A DNA stretch of 64,000 nt from JAACFF01 sp963701435 (GCA_963701435.1 CAVPAL010000023.1:62001-126000); one strand, 5' to 3'. Positions 33,827 through 43,031 are shown, counted from the first letter of the stretch. The notes: generated by a model not told the origin, from the sequence alone. Program-made: numbers and translations.

Positions 33827-34618
33827 TTACAAATTAGCCAGTGCGGAAATGGCATTTAACTTGCCTACAAGTAACTGTCTTTCTTTCACAATGTGGGCAA
33901 TGATGTTGGCGACCTGCGGCAGCGATTGCAGCGCCGCCTCTTTTTGAGCGGCGTCAAGCTGGTACGCTTCATTGACATTAGCGGCAATTAACTCAGGCGC
34001 AACATCAAATTCGGCCGCCATGGCTACAACTTCAGCGGGAGACGGCGGCCAATCTTGCGGCGCCACGCAGCCTGCTATCACCATGCCCTTCAACTCGGCG
34101 CCAACGCGAATCAAACCGCGCGCGCAGAGCATATTTAAGTGCGTTTTATGAAATTGGGGTTCAAAGCTAAGCATGTTGGCGAGGTCATGCCAACTGTGGA
34201 TGCATTTTTGCACGGCGTCCGGTATTTCGCTGATGCTTTGAAATAATCCACATGGGTTACTGGGCTGCGTAATGGGATTGCCCTGCATGTCGGTAATGAC
34301 GAGCATAACCCCTAATAATTGTGCATGGCTGTTTTGAATTAGCTGCACACATTCAAGTGGGAGCAGGCTGCATAAATCGTCGGATTCAGGCAAAACGGAT
34401 GTGTGGTTTTGGGAAACAGCGGATTCGACGCCGCCATTACTTTCGGAAACGGCCGTTATCCCTTCTCCAAACCACGTTTCAATCTGATCTGCCTGAAAAC
34501 GCCACTGCTTACCAACTTTAATAGCCGGTAAACGGCCGTCTTCCGCCATGCGATAGACAGTTGAACGGTCTACCTGCAATAAATTTTGAACATCTTTGGC
34601 TGTCAGCAGCTTACTCAT
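33827..34618 (-). CDS. Excisionase-type HTH regulator with PocR sensory domain
   Basis: 263 residues. N-terminal MerR/excisionase-like HTH (LLTAKDVQNLLQVDRSTVYR, VGKQWRFQADQIETWF). Then a PocR domain (~75-215) with VMLVITDMQGNPI, CGLFQSI, HDLANMLSFEPQFH and GMVIAGCVAPQDWPP; PocR is a ligand-sensing domain related to PAS. Several cysteines (CGLF, MLCARG, AGCV) could sense metal, redox or sulfur state. It lies at the head of the sulfur genes on the same strand and next to the 9-bp repeat array, its best candidate operator. Confidence 0.85.
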   Translation of the reverse strand: MSKLLTAKDVQNLLQVDRSTVYRMAEDGRLPAIKVGKQWRFQADQIETWFGEGITAVSESNGGVESAVSQNHTSVLPESDDLCSLLPLECVQLIQNSHAQLLGVMLVITDMQGNPITQPSNPCGLFQSISEIPDAVQKCIHSWHDLANMLSFEPQFHKTHLNMLCARGLIRVGAELKGMVIAGCVAPQDWPPSPAEVVAMAAEFDVAPELIAANVNEAYQLDAAQKEAALQSLPQVANIIAHIVKERQLLVGKLNAISALANL

Positions 34619-34717
34619 CGGTCAGTTCCATTTGTGAAATATTGCACATATGATACATATTGCTCCAAATTTGCACCAGTGACGTTTGTCAGCACTAGAT
34701 GTGACAGATGTCATAAT

Positions 34718-34780
34718 CTGCATATTGTGCATCGGATGCAATTTATGCAGGACATGCACAGTATGCACACAATGCACGCA
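34718..34780. repeat. Seven 9-bp repeats, consensus ATGCANNNN
   Basis: TGCA begins at 34719, 34728, 34737, 34746, 34755, 34764 and 34773, exactly every 9 bp. Most units read ATGCA, the last three ATGCAC. TGCA is itself palindromic. The array sits in the 305-bp gap between the PocR regulator and the aminotransferase, with further TGCA sites nearer the regulator start (34642 region). It looks like an iteron-like operator or a decayed minisatellite. Small frames across it give only His/Met or Cys repeats. Confidence 0.8.
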
Positions 34781-34923
34781 GCCAACGGCGTCAATTTGCG
34801 CCAAAGCTGGATTATGTTACAAACGTGTTCCCACAAAAATCGACTTCCCACAAATGCTTGCCACAAATCACCTGAGTGGTGATAAAATTCCCGCTTTAAT
34901 ATTCTTATCCTGGAGTTTGAACT

Positions 34924-36171
34924 TTGAGTAACTTAATCGAATATCAACAACAATATGAAATCGTAAAAAGCAAAGGGCTGGCCCTCAATATGCAGCGCGG
35001 CCAGCCCAGTGACGCTGATTTTGACCTCTCCAATGCCATGCTCACAATCGTGAGTGACGCAGATCTGGTTACCCCCAGCGGTATTGCCCTGCGTAATTAC
35101 CCGGGCGGTGTGGCCGGACTGCCGGAAGCGCGCGCCTTGTTTGCCTCAATTTTAGAAGTACGTCCTGAAGAGATGATTGTGGGCAATAACGCCAGTCTGC
35201 GCCTGATGGCCAATACCTTGATGTGGGCGCTGCTGCGCGGGCTAAAAGATAGTCCTCGTCCATGGGTGCAAGAAGCGCGCAAAATGATTGTGACCGTGCC
35301 GGGCTACGACCGCCACTTCCGCATTTTGGATGAATTAGGCTTTGAACTGGTGAGCGTGCCCATGACGCCGGACGGCCCCGACATAAACGCGATTGAGCAG
35401 CTTGCCGCCGGCGACCCGGCCATCAAAGGGTTCACTTTTGTACCCACCTACAGCAATCCCACCGGCGAAACCATCACGGAGGAAGTGGCGCAACGATTGG
35501 CTGCCATGGAAACGGCCGTTCCCGATTTCACCATCTTTGCCGATGACGCCTACCGGGTGCACCACCTGACCGACAACCCGGAGCTCTCCCCCAACCTGCT
35601 GCGCGCCTGTGAAGCGGCCGGTAATCCAGACCGCGTTATTTTGTTTGGCTCAACTTCGAAGATTACCTTTGCCGGCGCCGGCATCGGCTACATGGCCGCC
35701 AGCGTCGACAATGTCGCCTACATTTCCAATTTGATGGGCGCGCAGGCGATTGGTCCCAACAAAATTGAACAATACCGCCATGTCAAATTTCTCACGGGTT
35801 ATCCCGGCGGCGTGGCCGGCATCATGCGCGACCACGCCAAAATTCTGCGCCCCAAATTTGACGCCGTGCAGGATGTACTCGAACGGGAATTGGGCGGCTC
35901 CGGCCTGGCGTCCTGGAGCAATCCCAAGGGCGGTTACTTTGTCAGCCTCGACACCGCCAAACCGGTCGCCGATCGGGTTGTGGCGCTGGCCAGGGGAGCC
36001 GGCGTGGCGCTCACGCCTGCAGGGGCAACCTACCCGTACAAAAAAGACCCCCACAACAGCAATATCCGCCTTTCGCCCAGCCGACCGCCAGTCGAGGAGG
36101 TTGCTGCAGCGATGGAAGTGGTTGCGCTGTGCATCAAACTTGCCTCGGCCGAATATGACGAAATAAATTAG
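34924..36171 (+). CDS. Class I aminotransferase, aspartate aminotransferase subgroup Ic-like
   Basis: 415 residues with the PLP fold. MQRGQPSDADFDLS near the start, TYSNPTGETITEE, DDAYRVHHL, the Schiff-base lysine region FGSTSKITFAGAGIGY and the C-terminal IRLSPSRPP Arg that binds the substrate carboxylate. The sequence resembles the Corynebacterium-type 'AspAT subgroup Ic' enzymes rather than classical AspC. Start is TTG at 34924 with CTGGAG seven to eight bases upstream. Downstream of the 9-bp array, which may control it. Confidence 0.85.
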   Translation: MSNLIEYQQQYEIVKSKGLALNMQRGQPSDADFDLSNAMLTIVSDADLVTPSGIALRNYPGGVAGLPEARALFASILEVRPEEMIVGNNASLRLMANTLMWALLRGLKDSPRPWVQEARKMIVTVPGYDRHFRILDELGFELVSVPMTPDGPDINAIEQLAAGDPAIKGFTFVPTYSNPTGETITEEVAQRLAAMETAVPDFTIFADDAYRVHHLTDNPELSPNLLRACEAAGNPDRVILFGSTSKITFAGAGIGYMAASVDNVAYISNLMGAQAIGPNKIEQYRHVKFLTGYPGGVAGIMRDHAKILRPKFDAVQDVLERELGGSGLASWSNPKGGYFVSLDTAKPVADRVVALARGAGVALTPAGATYPYKKDPHNSNIRLSPSRPPVEEVAAAMEVVALCIKLASAEYDEIN

Positions 36172-36184
36172 ATCAAAACAAACT

Positions 36185-36220
36185 GCGAGAGGTTCAAGGT
36201 GAGTGCCTTGAACCTCTCGC
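36185..36220. terminator. Perfect 15-bp stem-loop after the aminotransferase
   Basis: GCGAGAGGTTCAAGG (36185-36199) and CCTTGAACCTCTCGC (36206-36220) pair perfectly with a 6-base loop. It lies between convergent genes and could serve both. No T-run follows. Confidence 0.65.
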
Positions 36221-36253
36221 TCACTAAATCCAATAACCGAATGTTAACCAGTT

Positions 36254-36718
36254 CTATTCCGCTATCGGCAGATACAAATCTAGCATGAACTGCTCCAGCG
36301 GCGTACCTGCAGGACTCAAATGTTCCTCTAGCCATTGATGCTCGGCGGCCAGGAAACGGCCGTTTTCCCGCCACAACGCCAACCGCTGCCAGGTCTCCTG
36401 AATATTTTCGACGCCTATACTTCGCGTCACAGCATAAAGACCGCCGGCAAACACCTTGATCGTCGCGCCGTCGCCGCCGGTAATATCTTCACCAACCGTC
36501 AGCCAAACCTCGTAGCCATAATTCGGACTGCCGTGTGATGGGTTCGGATTGTTAAAACCAAACAGCCGCGTCCTTCCTTTTCCTACCTGCAAACCACGCG
36601 CCTCAGCCCAGACGCCCATTGCGTCCAATGCTTCATATTCCGGGCTGGCCCCAAAACCTAAAAATGAGGCCACCCGCAGCGGTTCCAATTGCACAATACG
36701 TACTTCTAACTTTTCCAT
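36254..36718 (-). CDS. GyrI-like / AraC effector-binding-domain protein
   Basis: 154-residue stand-alone GyrI-like (SOUL-fold) small-molecule-binding domain: VRIVQLEPLRVASFLGFGAS, RTRLFGFNNPNPS, GYEVWLTVGED and the LYLPIAE end. Such proteins bind or hydrolyse hydrophobic ligands. ATG 36718 has GAGGTG six bases upstream and is preferred to GTG 36727. It is divergent from a YafY-type regulator 170 bp away, a common arrangement in which the regulator controls the GyrI-like gene. Confidence 0.8.
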   Translation of the reverse strand: MEKLEVRIVQLEPLRVASFLGFGASPEYEALDAMGVWAEARGLQVGKGRTRLFGFNNPNPSHGSPNYGYEVWLTVGEDITGGDGATIKVFAGGLYAVTRSIGVENIQETWQRLALWRENGRFLAAEHQWLEEHLSPAGTPLEQFMLDLYLPIAE

Positions 36719-36888
36719 GGTCAACACCTCACTGAAAATTATAAAATGAGCCGGCTTCCTTTGACGATAATTATCTTTACTTTACAATATAATTCCTGAC
36801 ATCAATTGTCATGAATTATTATTAGATTTTGACATGTTTCAGAAATCGGGAAACTCGCCTGACACTCTGTAGGGCGATGAGGATAATC

Positions 36889-37857
36889 ATGCGAGCAGAT
36901 CGCCTTATTACTCTATTGATGATCTTGCAGGCGCGCGGACGACAAACGGCCCACGACCTGGCAAAAGAACTGGAAGTATCAGAACGCACCATCTACCGTG
37001 ATGTAGAGGCGTTGAGCATATCCGGGGCGCCGGTATATGCGGAACGCGGACCGGGCGGCGGTATCAGCCTGCTGGAAGATTATCGCACGAACCTGACCGG
37101 ACTATCGCCGCAAGAAGTGCGCGCTTTGTTTATGCTCAACATCCCGGCCGCTTTGAATGAGCTGGGTGTGGGGCAAGAACTGCGCACGGCGCTGTTAAAA
37201 CTTTCCGCATCCCTGCCCGCCACAAGCCGTCAGGAAGAAGCGCAAGCCCGCCAGCGTATCCTATTAGATCCAACGGACGACCATGAAGCACAACCGTCAT
37301 CTCCCCACCTACCGTTGATCCAGCAGGCGCTTTGGCAAAATCGTATACTTCATTTTGTTGAGGAACTAAACTTTGGCGCGCTTACAACACGTGAGGTAGA
37401 ACCATATGGCCTGGTCGCATCGAGTGATGTCTGGCATCTGGTGTGGATGGGAAACGGCCGTATTGACACAACACGCGTCTCCCAAATCCGGCAAGCGCAA
37501 ATTGGCGATGAAAGCTTTGTTCGCCCGCCCGATTTCGACCTGACAGCCTTTTGGGATGAGCGACGGCGGCGTTTGGCCGCAGGCCACCCAGGATATGCCG
37601 TCACACTGCGCGTTTCACCCCAGTTTCTCAATCACTTGCCTTATATTGTTGATCCGGCCATGCTGAATCAGATCGAGTCAATCTCAGCAAGAGATGAACA
37701 TGACTGGCAGGAAATTAAATTGACTTTCGACTCTTTGGAACAGGCGCGCGACAAAATTCTTGGTTTTGGAACGGCCGTTGAGGTTATTGCCCCGCTTCCA
37801 CTGCGGCTCTCTGTTTGTGACTATGCGCAGCAAATTGTTGGAGTGTACAATCGATAG
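36889..37857 (+). CDS. YafY-family (HTH_11-WYL) transcriptional regulator
   Basis: 322 residues from ATG 36889 (TGAGG upstream). N-terminal HTH_11 (MRADRLITLLMILQARGRQT, KELEVSERTIYRDVEAL), then a WYL domain (EPYGLVASSDVWHLVWMGNG, TTRVSQIRQAQI) and WCX-type C-terminus. WYL domains sense ligands such as single-stranded nucleic acid or small molecules. An upstream in-frame start at 36829 adds 20 non-conserved residues. Two ACGGCCGT palindromes lie within the gene. Confidence 0.87.
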   Translation: MRADRLITLLMILQARGRQTAHDLAKELEVSERTIYRDVEALSISGAPVYAERGPGGGISLLEDYRTNLTGLSPQEVRALFMLNIPAALNELGVGQELRTALLKLSASLPATSRQEEAQARQRILLDPTDDHEAQPSSPHLPLIQQALWQNRILHFVEELNFGALTTREVEPYGLVASSDVWHLVWMGNGRIDTTRVSQIRQAQIGDESFVRPPDFDLTAFWDERRRRLAAGHPGYAVTLRVSPQFLNHLPYIVDPAMLNQIESISARDEHDWQEIKLTFDSLEQARDKILGFGTAVEVIAPLPLRLSVCDYAQQIVGVYNR

Positions 37858-37865
37858 TTTAAAGT

Positions 37866-37898
37866 AAAGACGTGAAACACCCCACGTTTCACGTCTTT
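37866..37898. terminator. Perfect 13-bp stem-loop after the YafY gene
   Basis: AAAGACGTGAAAC (37866-37878) and GTTTCACGTCTTT (37886-37898) pair perfectly around ACCCCAC; the stem ends in TTT. It lies between convergent genes (YafY-like and thiolase). Confidence 0.7.
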
Positions 37899-37944
37899 CA
37901 AAACGAAGCCAGCAACTTTCAAAAAGTTATGGGAGTTGCCCACA

Positions 37945-39129
37945 TTAATTCAGGCGTTCAAAAATGCCGGCTGCGCCCATGCCGCCGCCGATACACATCG
38001 TCACCATGCCCATGTTAAGCGTCACGGCGCGCCATTTCGTGCATAATCTGCACCGTCAGCTTGGCGCCTGTGCAGCCCAGCGGATGTCCCAGGGCAATCG
38101 CGCCGCCGTTGACGTTGGTTTTTTCTGCATCCATACCCAACTCACGCATCACGGCCACCGACTGCGCGGCGAAGGCTTCGTTGAGTTCGATCAGGTCGAT
38201 ATCGTCCAGGCTCATGCCGGCGCGCTTGAGCACGCGCGGCACGGCCGTTACCGGGCCAATTCCCATCACCTCCGGCCGCACGCCGCCACATTAAAGCCGA
38301 CAAACTTCAAAATCGGCGTCAACCCCAGGGCTTCGGCCATATTTGCGCTCCATCACAATGACCGCCGCCGCGCCGTCGCTCAACGGTGAGGAATTGCCGG
38401 CGGTCACCGAGCCGCCCTGCTTAAAGACCGGCCGCAGCTTCGCCAGTCCTTCGAGCGTGGTGTCGGGACGAATATGTTCATCCTGATCAAACACAATGGT
38501 CTTGCGCATCAGGCCCATCTGGTCCGGCGTGACTTCTTCGATTTCAATCGGCACAATTTCGTCCACAAATTTGCCGGCTGCCTGCGCCGCTTTGGCGCGC
38601 ATATGGCTGCGCACAGCAAATTCATCCTGCGCCTGGCGGCTGACCTCATACTCATCGGCCACCTGCTTCCGCTGTGAGGCCCATGCCCATGTACACTTCA
38701 GGCGCATTTTCAACCATGTAGGGGTTGGGGTTGATGCGGAATCCGGTCATCGGCACCAGGCTCATCGTCTCTGCGCCGCCGGCTATGATGACATCGGCGC
38801 CATTGGCGATAATGCGCTCGGCGGCCATGGCGATGGTCTGCAGGCCGCTGGAACAAAAGCGGTTGACGGTCATGCCCGGCACGTCCACCGGCAGACCGGC
38901 CCGCAGCGCAATGGAGCGCGCAAAGTTCAACCCCTGCGCCCCTTCCGGCATGGCGCAGCCGATAATCACATCATCGATGTCGGCCGGATCAAGTCCCTCG
39001 GCCTTTTTCATCAAATCTTCAATCACGGCCGCGGCCATTTCGTCTGACCGCCAATTTCGGGTCATGCCGCGCTTTGATTTGCCAACGGCCGTTCGTCGAT
39101 CCGGCCACAATTACAGCTTCACGTGTCAT
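37945..39129 (-). pseudogene. Acetyl-CoA acetyltransferase (thiolase, FadA-like) with several frameshifts
   Basis: A complete thiolase can be read only by changing frame five or so times. The ATG at 39129 (GGAG upstream) gives MTREAVIVAG; then RTAVGKSKRGM; the catalytic Cys in VNRFCSSGLQTIAMA; MGMGLTAE, QVADEYEVSRQAQDEF; NEAFAAQSVAVMRELG; GGAIALGHPLGCTG; and CIGGGMGAAGIFERLN to the stop at 37945. Shifts fall near 39105, 38668, 38340, 38285 and 38025. All catalytic residues survive in the pieces, which argues for recent decay or sequencing indels. It should catalyse the last step of beta-oxidation with the neighbouring dehydrogenase/hydratase. Confidence 0.8.
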
Positions 39130-39142
39130 GTTAATCTCCTAA

Positions 39143-39201
39143 AGCTGGTCAGAGCGCAGTTCAGCAGTATCAGCAGTCTTTAGCTGACCGGCTGACCAGC
39201 T
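39143..39201. promoter_or_regulatory. 10-bp inverted repeat between thiolase and hydroxyacyl-CoA dehydrogenase genes
   Basis: AGCTGGTCAG (39143-39152) and CTGACCAGCT (39192-39201) are perfect inverses; the right arm is preceded by a direct repeat GCTGACC. It lies in the 78-bp spacer of the beta-oxidation run. RNA hairpin or attenuation is possible. Confidence 0.4.
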
Positions 39202-39207
39202 AAAATG

Positions 39208-40016
39208 CTAATTGCGTAATGGTTTGCCCGTCTGCAGCATATGCATCATGCGGTCACGCGTCTTTTGTTCACCCATAGCGAAACAAAAGCTTCGCGTTCC
39301 AGATCAAGAATGTACCAGGGATCAACCCAGGCAGGTGCACTGATATCGCCGCCGCATAGGACATAAGGCCAGCTTCCTGGCAACCAGAGCGTCATGTTCG
39401 CTGGCGTAACCGCCCCACTGCAAACTCTTGATGCCCATTTGCAAGGCGTAATAAGCATCACGACCGGCCGCGTAAATCTTTTCAACTTCAGGTGGACGGG
39501 CGCCGGAAGCTACAAGCTGCAAAGCGCGCTGCTTGGCCTTGGCCAGGCGATGTTCGCAGCCATCACAATGATGTCATCCTGGCTCAGGTAACCCAGTTCT
39601 TTGTCTTCCCAGGCGCTCGTGCCTACTTTAGCGAGGGCGATTTGCTCAAAGACTTCCTGCATAATCGGCAGTACGTCGGCGTTGGCCGTGCGCATCACGG
39701 GATTGACTTTACGGCGCAGCATTTCTTTGCAGCCGCCGCCGGCCGGCACAACGCCAACGCCAAATTCAACCAGTCCCATGTAGGTTTCATGCTCGGCAAC
39801 GCTTTCCCAGGCAGCCATTGCCATTTCTGCGCCGCCGCCAAGAGCCATTTGGTGTACGGCCGTTACCACTGGCTTCGGAGCATGGCGCAGCGCAAAAGTC
39901 ACTTCTTGCAAACCTCGCACCATTTCGTGCAGTTTTTCCCACATGGCCCTGCGCCGCATAGACGCCCACCAAAAAGATATTGGCGCCAACGGAAAAGTTC
40001 TGGCCGTCATTGCCAA
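39208..40016 (-). pseudogene. Enoyl-CoA hydratase part of the FadB-like fusion, frameshifted
   Basis: Continuation of the 41592 gene after a frame change near 39950. In pieces it reads RHAPKPVVTAVHQMALGGGA, AAWESVAEHETYMGLVEFGV (oxyanion and catalytic region of crotonases), then MQLVASGARPPEVEKIYAAG, DISAPAWVDPWYILDLER and the true end QTGKPLRN at 39208. At least three more shifts occur (about 39530, 39370 and 39255). The crotonase fold is recognisable but cannot be made as one chain from the sequence as given. Confidence 0.72.
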
Positions 40017-41592
40017 TCACAAGGGCGTCAAAATCGCTGTTGAGGCGCTCAAGCGCCGTCGCCGACATTTGGCCCATCGCTTCATCGACCGCGTTCATCT
40101 TGGAATGGAAAGAAAGCAGCGCCACGCCGTCGCCCATATCCAGGATGCTGGCGCTGTCGTTACGCGCCACTTCTTTACCGGCAGCTTTCAAATTGTCAAC
40201 GAGGATAATATTTTTATCGACGGCTTTAGGTTCATAGATTTTATTCGTAAAATCGTAGCAACTACCGTTTTGATAGAAGCTGGTATAACCGCCGGCGAGC
40301 ATCTCTTTGACCCACGATGCCACTTCGTAACCCGCTTCCTCCATTTTTTCGGCCGTTTCGGCCACACCGAGCATATCCCACATTTCAAAGGGGCCGGCTT
40401 CATGGCCAAAACCCCAGCGCATGGCGTCATCAACGTCGCTGAGCTTGTAGGCAATTTCCGGCGCAACGTGGGCAGCATAAGCGAAACCATAATACAGCAG
40501 GTTGCGGGCATAATTGGCGGCGCGATCGTCATACTCCAACAGTTGGCCGACGCGTGCGCCCAGGGACTCAACCTTGCGCACCTTGCCTACTGATTCAAAG
40601 CGGGGTTTAGGGTCTGGCTCGTACTCTAAGGTTTCCGGGTTTAAAGCCCAGAATTCCCGTTTGCCGTCAACAAAGGTCTTTTTGTAAAAACCCTGCCCTG
40701 TTTTGTTGCCCAGCCATTTGTTGTCGATCATGGCGCCGATAACGGCCGTTGCCTTTTCACCCTTCAAAATATCGCGGTAGGGATCATCGGGCACGGCGGC
40801 ATACAAATTGTTGTTAACGTGTCCCATCACATCCAGGCCGACCAGGTCCAGCAAACGATAGGTTGCGGTTTTGGGACGGCCGATCAGCGGGCCGGTAATG
40901 GCGTCAATTTCCGGCACGGAATAACCATTTTCCAGCGCATATTCAATGCCATAGCTGGCCGCCACGGCAAAGAAACGATTGCCGATAAAGTTAGGCGAAT
41001 CTTTGCACACCACAACGCCTTTGCCCAATACGTCACGGCCGAAATTGACCATGAACGCCAGGACTTCGGGATCTGTATCGGGCGTGGGGATGAGTTCCAA
41101 CAATTTCAAATAACGCGGCGGGTTAAAGAAATGCGTACCCAGGAAATGCGCCTTAAACTCCGGCGAACGTCCCTCGGTAATGAGGTGAATGGGAATGCCG
41201 GAGGTATTAGAGGTAATAATTGCGCCCGGTTTGCAAGTTGCTTCCAGGCGTTCCATCAGCGCCTGTTTGAGATCCAGACGCTCAATAATGACCTCCACCA
41301 CCCAATCACAGTCGGCGATCAGGTCAAAATCATCCTCGGTATTGCCAACGGTAATCAAATCAGCGCGATCTTTACGCGCCAGATTAGCCGGTTTGGCTTT
41401 GACCATACGGTCGTAAAGGCTGTTGACCAACCGGTTACGCGCCGCCGGATCATCCTGCTCTTCCGGGCTGAGATTGGGCGTGGGAATATCCAGTAAAACT
41501 ACCGGAATGCCGATATTGGCCAAATGCGCGGCGATTCCGCCCCCCATCGTCCCCGCGCCAATCACAGCTACTTTATCTATGCGATATGTCAT
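39787..41592 (-). CDS. 3-hydroxyacyl-CoA dehydrogenase part of FadB-like bifunctional protein
   Basis: The first ~545 residues are in frame. NAD loop VAVIGAGTMGGGIAAHLANI, SNTSGIPIHLITEG, catalytic His in GTHFFNPPRYLKLLELI, NFIGNRFFA and a second 3HCDH C-terminal domain (YKLSDVDDAMRWGFGHEAGP). A crotonase domain starts at VALLSFHSKMNAVDE; at ~39950 the frame is lost and the reading to 39787 is not meaningful. Domain order (dehydrogenase first, hydratase last) is that of archaeal-/Chloroflexi-style fusions rather than E. coli FadB. Role: hydration and oxidation steps of beta-oxidation. Confidence 0.83.
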   Translation of the reverse strand: MTYRIDKVAVIGAGTMGGGIAAHLANIGIPVVLLDIPTPNLSPEEQDDPAARNRLVNSLYDRMVKAKPANLARKDRADLITVGNTEDDFDLIADCDWVVEVIIERLDLKQALMERLEATCKPGAIITSNTSGIPIHLITEGRSPEFKAHFLGTHFFNPPRYLKLLELIPTPDTDPEVLAFMVNFGRDVLGKGVVVCKDSPNFIGNRFFAVAASYGIEYALENGYSVPEIDAITGPLIGRPKTATYRLLDLVGLDVMGHVNNNLYAAVPDDPYRDILKGEKATAVIGAMIDNKWLGNKTGQGFYKKTFVDGKREFWALNPETLEYEPDPKPRFESVGKVRKVESLGARVGQLLEYDDRAANYARNLLYYGFAYAAHVAPEIAYKLSDVDDAMRWGFGHEAGPFEMWDMLGVAETAEKMEEAGYEVASWVKEMLAGGYTSFYQNGSCYDFTNKIYEPKAVDKNIILVDNLKAAGKEVARNDSASILDMGDGVALLSFHSKMNAVDEAMGQMSATALERLNSDFDALVIGNDGQNFSVGANIFLVGVYAAQGHVGKTARNGARFARSDFCAAPCSEASGNGRTPNGSWRRRRNGNGCLGKRCRA

Positions 41593-41630
41593 TTTTGTTT
41601 TTCTCCATAATTAGCGTTTCAGCCAAACCA

Positions 41631-42914
41631 CTATTTCAACTCGCGGCGGCTATATCCTAAAATACTGCGAGCCACGATTAGTTGGTTGATCTGCTTGGTG
41701 CCTTCGTAAATGTCGTTGATTTTGGCGTCGCGCATCCATTTTTCTACCAGCAGTTCACGCGAGTAACCCATGGGGCCGAGCAGTTCAACCGCTTTCTGCG
41801 TGATCCAGGTCACTGCTTCACCGGCGCGGAATTTGCACATGCTGGATTCAAGCCGATTGCTTTCACCATGCGCCATCAGTGCAACGGCGCGCAAGGTTAG
41901 CAGCCAGGCGCCTTTATAACGCGCTTCCATTTCCATCAGGTCACGCTCAACGGCCGTTAACTCATGCAGTGACTTGGTATAATCAACCACAATGCCCTCT
42001 TCGGCCAGCTTTTCTTTGGTGAATTCAACCGCTGCACGCGCGATTCCGACCGCGCTGGCTGCTACAGCCGGGCGAGAAGCGTCAAAGGTTTTCATGGCGC
42101 CCTGGAATCCCTTGACCGTTGTTTGGGTACGGACTTCAGGTTTGCCCAGCAGATTCTCAAACGGGATGCGCACATTGTCAAAGTGCAGCGCCACCGTATC
42201 GCTGGCTCGAATGCCCAGTTTATGTTCCTGCTTGGCAATGCTGACGCCGGGCGTATGGCCTTCAACCACGAAGGATTTGATGCCGGCGCGTCCAGCCTTG
42301 GGATCAATCGTGGCCCAGACAACGCACAAGCCATCCGATTCTTCCAAAGCCAGTTTGCCGTTGGTAATAAATATCTTCTCGCCGTTGAGAATCCATTCGT
42401 TGGTATCAGAGTCGAGAACGGCCGTTGTGCGCATGGAGCTGTTGTCAGAACCGGCGTCCGCTTCAGTAATGGCCATCGCGCCCCATTTGGGGTCCCCTTC
42501 ACTGAACTTTTTCAAAAAGCGGATACGCTGCTCCGGCGTGCCGGCCGAATCGACAGCCGCGCCGCCCAACATAGGATGCGGCAGGCAAAGATATTGCCCG
42601 GCGTCACCCCAGCTCATCTGCTCAATCATCATGATCAACGCCAAAATCGAGTAATCCGGGCCTTTGCGCTCCTTCACCGCCTCTTTGACGCTGCCATTAC
42701 TGCCATTGCTGCCGTTAAGGGTTTTTTCTAGCCCTTTGATATTGCGCTTAACCATCTCTTGCGTGAACGGCCAGGTCATGTTCACAAAAGCATTCGGCCG
42801 TTCATGTTCCTGTTCATCAAGCTGGCGCGAATAAGGCCGCATCGCCTGTTTCGCTACCATTTCAATGAGCTGCTTTTGATTCGTAATAAAGGAGGGTAAT
42901 TCAAAATCTATCAT
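41631..42914 (-). CDS. Acyl-CoA dehydrogenase
   Basis: 427 residues with the ACAD fold: LCLPHPMLGGAAVDSAGTPE, WGAMAITEADAGSDNSSMRT (FAD-binding signature), EWILNGEKIFITNGK and the C-terminal INDIYEGTKQINQLIVAR where the catalytic Glu of this class lies (YEGT). Residues ~66-86 hold a low-complexity NGSNGSNGS insert not typical of the family. It feeds electrons to ETF. Intact, unlike the thiolase and hydratase genes downstream. Confidence 0.9.
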   Translation of the reverse strand: MIDFELPSFITNQKQLIEMVAKQAMRPYSRQLDEQEHERPNAFVNMTWPFTQEMVKRNIKGLEKTLNGSNGSNGSVKEAVKERKGPDYSILALIMMIEQMSWGDAGQYLCLPHPMLGGAAVDSAGTPEQRIRFLKKFSEGDPKWGAMAITEADAGSDNSSMRTTAVLDSDTNEWILNGEKIFITNGKLALEESDGLCVVWATIDPKAGRAGIKSFVVEGHTPGVSIAKQEHKLGIRASDTVALHFDNVRIPFENLLGKPEVRTQTTVKGFQGAMKTFDASRPAVAASAVGIARAAVEFTKEKLAEEGIVVDYTKSLHELTAVERDLMEMEARYKGAWLLTLRAVALMAHGESNRLESSMCKFRAGEAVTWITQKAVELLGPMGYSRELLVEKWMRDAKINDIYEGTKQINQLIVARSILGYSRRELK

Positions 42915-42927
42915 TTTAGCTCTCCGG

Positions 42928-42959
42928 TCTGTTAATCTGTTAATCTGTTAATCTGGTAA
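42928..42959. repeat. Four 8-bp tandem repeats TCTGTTAA
   Basis: Three perfect TCTGTTAA units and one TCTGGTAA (42928-42959) lie just upstream of the acyl-CoA dehydrogenase start at 42914, followed by an AGTAGTC direct repeat. Copy-number change could alter the leader. Confidence 0.6.
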
Positions 42960-43031
42960 TCAAGTAGTCGAGTAGTCAACCATTAATCCACTTATTTCTT
43001 ACTCCCTACCCTGACTTTCTATTCCATCCAA

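Noticed and set aside
34586..34931. Small open frames on both strands across the 9-bp array, rich in His/Met or Cys
   Set aside because: The composition is a by-product of the 9-bp repeat (each unit repeats a three-codon pattern). There is no ribosome site and no family match.
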